Below are positions 61,200 to 64,000 of a stretch of DNA of 64,000 bases, one piece after another. Position numbers and translations under genes: made by a program. Position 1 is the first letter of the stretch, and every line of letters starts with the position of its first letter. The notes under the pieces are model-generated. The model saw nothing but the letters and a program-made list of their open reading frames with translations. It searched no databases and was not told where the DNA came from. The DNA is from Arenicellales bacterium (lineage in GTDB: Bacteria > Pseudomonadota > Gammaproteobacteria > Arenicellales > JAHEKD01). The stretch is from contig JANQSD010000008.1 of NCBI GenBank assembly GCA_028284225.1, positions 1 to 64,000 on the forward strand, given 5' to 3'.

Positions 61200-62900
61200 A
61201 TGGATTCCATTCCTTTTTTAATTCTGCGTCGATTAAGACGCCCTTTACTGCTGTTACTAACGGTTTACTCCATAGCTGTATTGGGTTTCACATTAATTCC
61301 AGGGGTCGATGATAACGGCAACCCCTGGCGAATGGACTTTTTCCATGCTTTTTATTTTGTCAGTTATATGGGTTCAACTATCGGTTTTGGTGAGCTGCCT
61401 TATGCATTTACCGATGCCCAGCGGCTGTGGACCATGGTTACCATCTATACCACCGTCGTTTCGTGGTTATACACCATAGGTTCGATTATTTCTCTGATTC
61501 AGGATCCCACATTACGTGATACGTTTATTCTGAGAAACTTCAAAAAAAATGTCAGCCGAATTAAAGAACCCTTTTATTTAGTATGTGGCTATGGTGAAAC
61601 CGGGAATCAGTTAGTCAGGGCCATGTGTCAGCGTGGTCTACGTTCTGTTGTTATTGATAAAACAGAAGAAAGAATCAGCGCCTTGCAATTACAGGACTTT
61701 GGGATTTATGTGCCTGGCATTTATGGTGACGCAACAGATGTAGAATTACTCAAAGATGCGGGGCTTAAAAACCGCTTTTGCAAAGGTGTTTTTGCCCTGA
61801 CCGATGATGATTTAGTTAATCTCAAGGTATCAATTACCAGCAAACTACTAAATCCAGATGTCAAAGTTATAGCTCGGGTTGAACATCACGAAATTGATGC
61901 CAATATGCGCTCATTCGGCACCGATCATATTATTAATCCTTTTGACAGTTTCGCCGATTTGGTTAGTCTTGCCGTTAAGGCACCCAGTTTTTATTTACTA
62001 CAGACCTGGTTAACCAGCCCACCGGGAACCAAACTGCTTGAGCCTATTTTTCCACCTAAAGGACGCTGGATTATTTGCGGCTATGGCCGTTTCGGTCATG
62101 CCATGCATAAACAACTTGGTAATTTGGGCATTGATGTAACAGTGGTCGATGCCAACCCGGATGAAACCAATCCTCCAAAGCATTTCGTGTTTGGTGTAGG
62201 CACTGAAGCGGTAACATTGCGTGAGGCTGAAGTAGAAACTGCTGATGCATTAGTTGCCGCCAATGATAATGATACCAATAATCTTTCAACAATTATGACG
62301 GCCAGGGAGCTAAACCCTAAACTATTTCTGGTTTCGCGGCAGAATGGATCGGCTAATGATGAACTATTCCAGGCCGCTGATCTGGATATGATCACCTACC
62401 ATAACCGAGTCGTTGCCAGGCGCACTTTGGCTATTATCACCACGCCTTTAACCGAAGAGTTTCTCAAATTGGCACGCAAACAGGAAATCACCTGGGCCAA
62501 TCAATTAGTCAGCCGGATTATTGCTGTAATTGATGACGAGGTCCCTCATACCTGGGTCATTAACGTCAAAGATGGCTCGGCCAAAGCTATCATGCGTTCA
62601 CTTAAAGAAAAACGCCCGGTCCATTTACGACACTTACTTAAAGACCCGACTAATCGCAAACGTAATCTTGATTGTGTGACCTTGATGATTAAGCGCGAAG
62701 GAAAAACGCTGCTCTCCCCTGATTCAAAAGAAACCATACGCGCAGGTGACAGTATTTTATTTAGCGGATCGGGCGATGCAGAAATACGGATGCGGCGCAT
62801 CGCCCGTAATTACGAAGATCTATTTTACGTTCGCACCGGCGTTACTCGACCTTCCGGTATTATCTGGCGCAAGCTGTTTATAGAAAAAGAAAACTTCTAG
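61200..62900 (+). CDS. Potassium channel protein with two RCK (TrkA-N) domains
   Basis: A 566-aa protein. Two membrane helices flank a pore loop with filter STIGFGELPY (TIGFG at ~59-63) in the first 105 residues. RCK domain 1 starts at YLVCGYGETGNQLVRAMCQR near 122, and RCK domain 2 at WIICGYGRFGHAMHKQLGNL near 290. A TrkA-C-like end (TIRAGDSILFSGSGDAEIRM) is present. Ligand-gated K+ flux across the inner membrane is expected. Confidence 0.88.
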   Translation: MDSIPFLILRRLRRPLLLLLTVYSIAVLGFTLIPGVDDNGNPWRMDFFHAFYFVSYMGSTIGFGELPYAFTDAQRLWTMVTIYTTVVSWLYTIGSIISLIQDPTLRDTFILRNFKKNVSRIKEPFYLVCGYGETGNQLVRAMCQRGLRSVVIDKTEERISALQLQDFGIYVPGIYGDATDVELLKDAGLKNRFCKGVFALTDDDLVNLKVSITSKLLNPDVKVIARVEHHEIDANMRSFGTDHIINPFDSFADLVSLAVKAPSFYLLQTWLTSPPGTKLLEPIFPPKGRWIICGYGRFGHAMHKQLGNLGIDVTVVDANPDETNPPKHFVFGVGTEAVTLREAEVETADALVAANDNDTNNLSTIMTARELNPKLFLVSRQNGSANDELFQAADLDMITYHNRVVARRTLAIITTPLTEEFLKLARKQEITWANQLVSRIIAVIDDEVPHTWVINVKDGSAKAIMRSLKEKRPVHLRHLLKDPTNRKRNLDCVTLMIKREGKTLLSPDSKETIRAGDSILFSGSGDAEIRMRRIARNYEDLFYVRTGVTRPSGIIWRKLFIEKENF

Positions 62901-62920
62901 AGGTCCATCCTACACCTATT

Positions 62921-63628
62921 TTATTCTGCAGCCGGTTTTTGAACCTCAAGCAGTTCAATATCAAACACTAGTGTCGAATTGGCTTGAATACGCTGGCCTG
63001 CACCTCTTTCACCATAGGCCAGCTGTGGTGGAATAACCACTTCATATTTAGCCCCGGGTTTCATGAGTTGCACAATTTCGGTCCAGCCCGGAATGACATT
63101 AGCCAATGGAAATGTCGCCGGCTCACCACGAGCAATGGAACTATCAAATTCAGTACCGTCAATCAGGCGACCTGCATAATGCACTACAACGGTATCTTCC
63201 TTAACTGGTGAATCGCCTTCTCCCGCTTCAATGATTTTATATAGCAAACCACTATCCGTTTTCTCTACTCCATCACCGGCAGCATAGTTATCACGAAACT
63301 CTTGGCCTTTAGCCAGATTTTCCTCCGCAGCTTTAGCTAACTGCTCCTGCTGTTGTTGTGCCCGCTTTTGTTCAGCTGCCAGCAATACCTCGCGCATCTG
63401 CTCCTCGGTCAAAGCTGAGTCACTTCCTGCCAATGCTTGCTCAACACCTTGCAGAAATTGGTCTTTATCAAATTCACCTGCAGCATCGATCAGGGGCTTC
63501 ACGCTTCTGACGGAATAATAACCGGCAGAATAGCTGAATTTAGCCGCATCTGTTTCAGGCACATCCTGCGCAATACTGTAATGAGTACTGACCAACAATA
63601 ACGCTGGAAGTATTTTTTTATAGTCCAT
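62921..63628 (-). CDS. FKBP-type peptidyl-prolyl isomerase, exported
   Basis: A 235-aa protein with signal peptide (KKILPALLLVSTHYSIAQ) and an N-terminal dimerisation region with a Gln-rich coiled coil (EQKRAQQQQEQLAKAAEENL). The C-terminal FKBP domain has VVHYAGRLIDGTEFDSS, PLANVIPGWTEIVQLMKPGA and PQLAYGERGAGQRI. The plan matches FkpA/Mip chaperone-isomerases of the periplasm. Confidence 0.93.
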   Translation of the reverse strand: MDYKKILPALLLVSTHYSIAQDVPETDAAKFSYSAGYYSVRSVKPLIDAAGEFDKDQFLQGVEQALAGSDSALTEEQMREVLLAAEQKRAQQQQEQLAKAAEENLAKGQEFRDNYAAGDGVEKTDSGLLYKIIEAGEGDSPVKEDTVVVHYAGRLIDGTEFDSSIARGEPATFPLANVIPGWTEIVQLMKPGAKYEVVIPPQLAYGERGAGQRIQANSTLVFDIELLEVQKPAAE

Positions 63629-63805
63629 AATAATTTCCGTGATTTAAATTATAAAAGCGGCATGATAAAGGCACTGCCTGAATCTATGCTTTATGAGCCG
63701 TGATAATGGCATGAACTTGTTAACTGTCAAGTATCTTTTCTTTTTATCGAATCTGAATTACATTCAAGCTTAGGATTCACTCAACACACAGAGCGTCCAA
63801 CAATA

Positions 63806-64000
63806 ATGACATCTTCAGTTCATGCCTTAGATAGCTCAAGATCAATTTCTTATCCACAAGGTATTTTTCTTGTAATTCTGGCCGGCGTGTTTTGGTCTTC
63901 CATGGGGCTGGGAATACGCTTGATAGAACAAGCTAATGTTTGGCAAATTCTACTTTATCGATCATTCTCTCTGGCGATATTTTTATTTATATTAATCAGC
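63806..64000 (+). CDS. EamA/DMT-family transporter, N-terminal part (cut by window edge)
   Basis: 65 codons from ATG 63806. The first membrane segment is GIFLVILAGVFWSSMGLGIR and the second begins at SLAIFLFILIS, with the typical QANVWQILLYRSF between. This is the standard start of a drug/metabolite exporter. The rest lies outside the window. Confidence 0.8.
   Translation, partial: MTSSVHALDSSRSISYPQGIFLVILAGVFWSSMGLGIRLIEQANVWQILLYRSFSLAIFLFILIS

Overview
The window looks like chromosome from a gammaproteobacterium of moderate GC. The evidence is the order birA-coaX-SPOR gene-tRNA(Thr-Tyr-Gly-Thr)-tuf, a complete Na+-translocating NADH:quinone reductase operon (nqrABCDEF-apbE-nqrM), a zinc-uptake locus (zur/znuABC) and a tmRNA tag ending ANDDNYALAA. 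I cannot name the genus.

Layout. 1-640: start of tuf and four tRNA genes, all on the minus strand. 640-1256: three tandem copies of a ~135 bp repeat. 1257-12620: a carnitine/gamma-butyrobetaine cluster. It has CaiD-like hydratase, a methyltransferase, ADP-forming acyl-CoA synthetase, acyl-CoA dehydrogenase, L-carnitine dehydrogenase fused to a thioesterase, a double CaiB-type CoA-transferase, a beta-keto acid cleavage enzyme and a divergent GlxA/CdhR-type regulator. It sits between the SPOR gene and the tRNA/tuf block, which are neighbours in relatives such as Pseudomonas. 12617-15946: SPOR gene, coaX, birA, and ispG on the other strand. 16657-17009: ssrA (tmRNA).

17000-33391 is a ~16.4 kb integrative mobilizable element inserted in the 3' end of ssrA. 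A 15-bp core is repeated exactly at both ends, and AGGGTAT-type motifs sit just inside each end. Its left half is the mobility module: tyrosine integrase, AlpA regulator, HTH replication-type protein, a hairpin-rich non-coding stretch (possible oriT), a type IV coupling ATPase and a MOB-C-like relaxase. Its right half (23.6-33.3 kb) is visibly more AT-rich and packed with immunity-type genes: TIR-STAND-TM ATPase with an LptG-like permease, patatin phospholipase with a PGDYG-type protein, a RES-TIR fusion, a TIR-TM-Asp-box protein and a ThsB-like TIR protein. Four TIR-family proteins within about 9 kb, most in unusual architectures, are the most promising candidates for an undescribed system.

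33391-38400 is a worn accessory stretch: a lipoprotein, a HAD phosphatase, small membrane proteins, a spanin-like pair, an SLH fragment and a deleted IS66. 38545 onward is mostly core genome: zinc uptake, CYTH, rhodanese, dinB, a broken msrB, an MFS transporter, a large MscS channel, and a LysR/DUF1348/GST/flavoreductase group. After these come the nqr operon, DUF6394, a potassium channel with two RCK domains, an FKBP isomerase, and the start of an EamA transporter at the right edge.

Several families of dispersed palindromic repeats lie between genes. One copy supplies the N-terminal codons of apbE.
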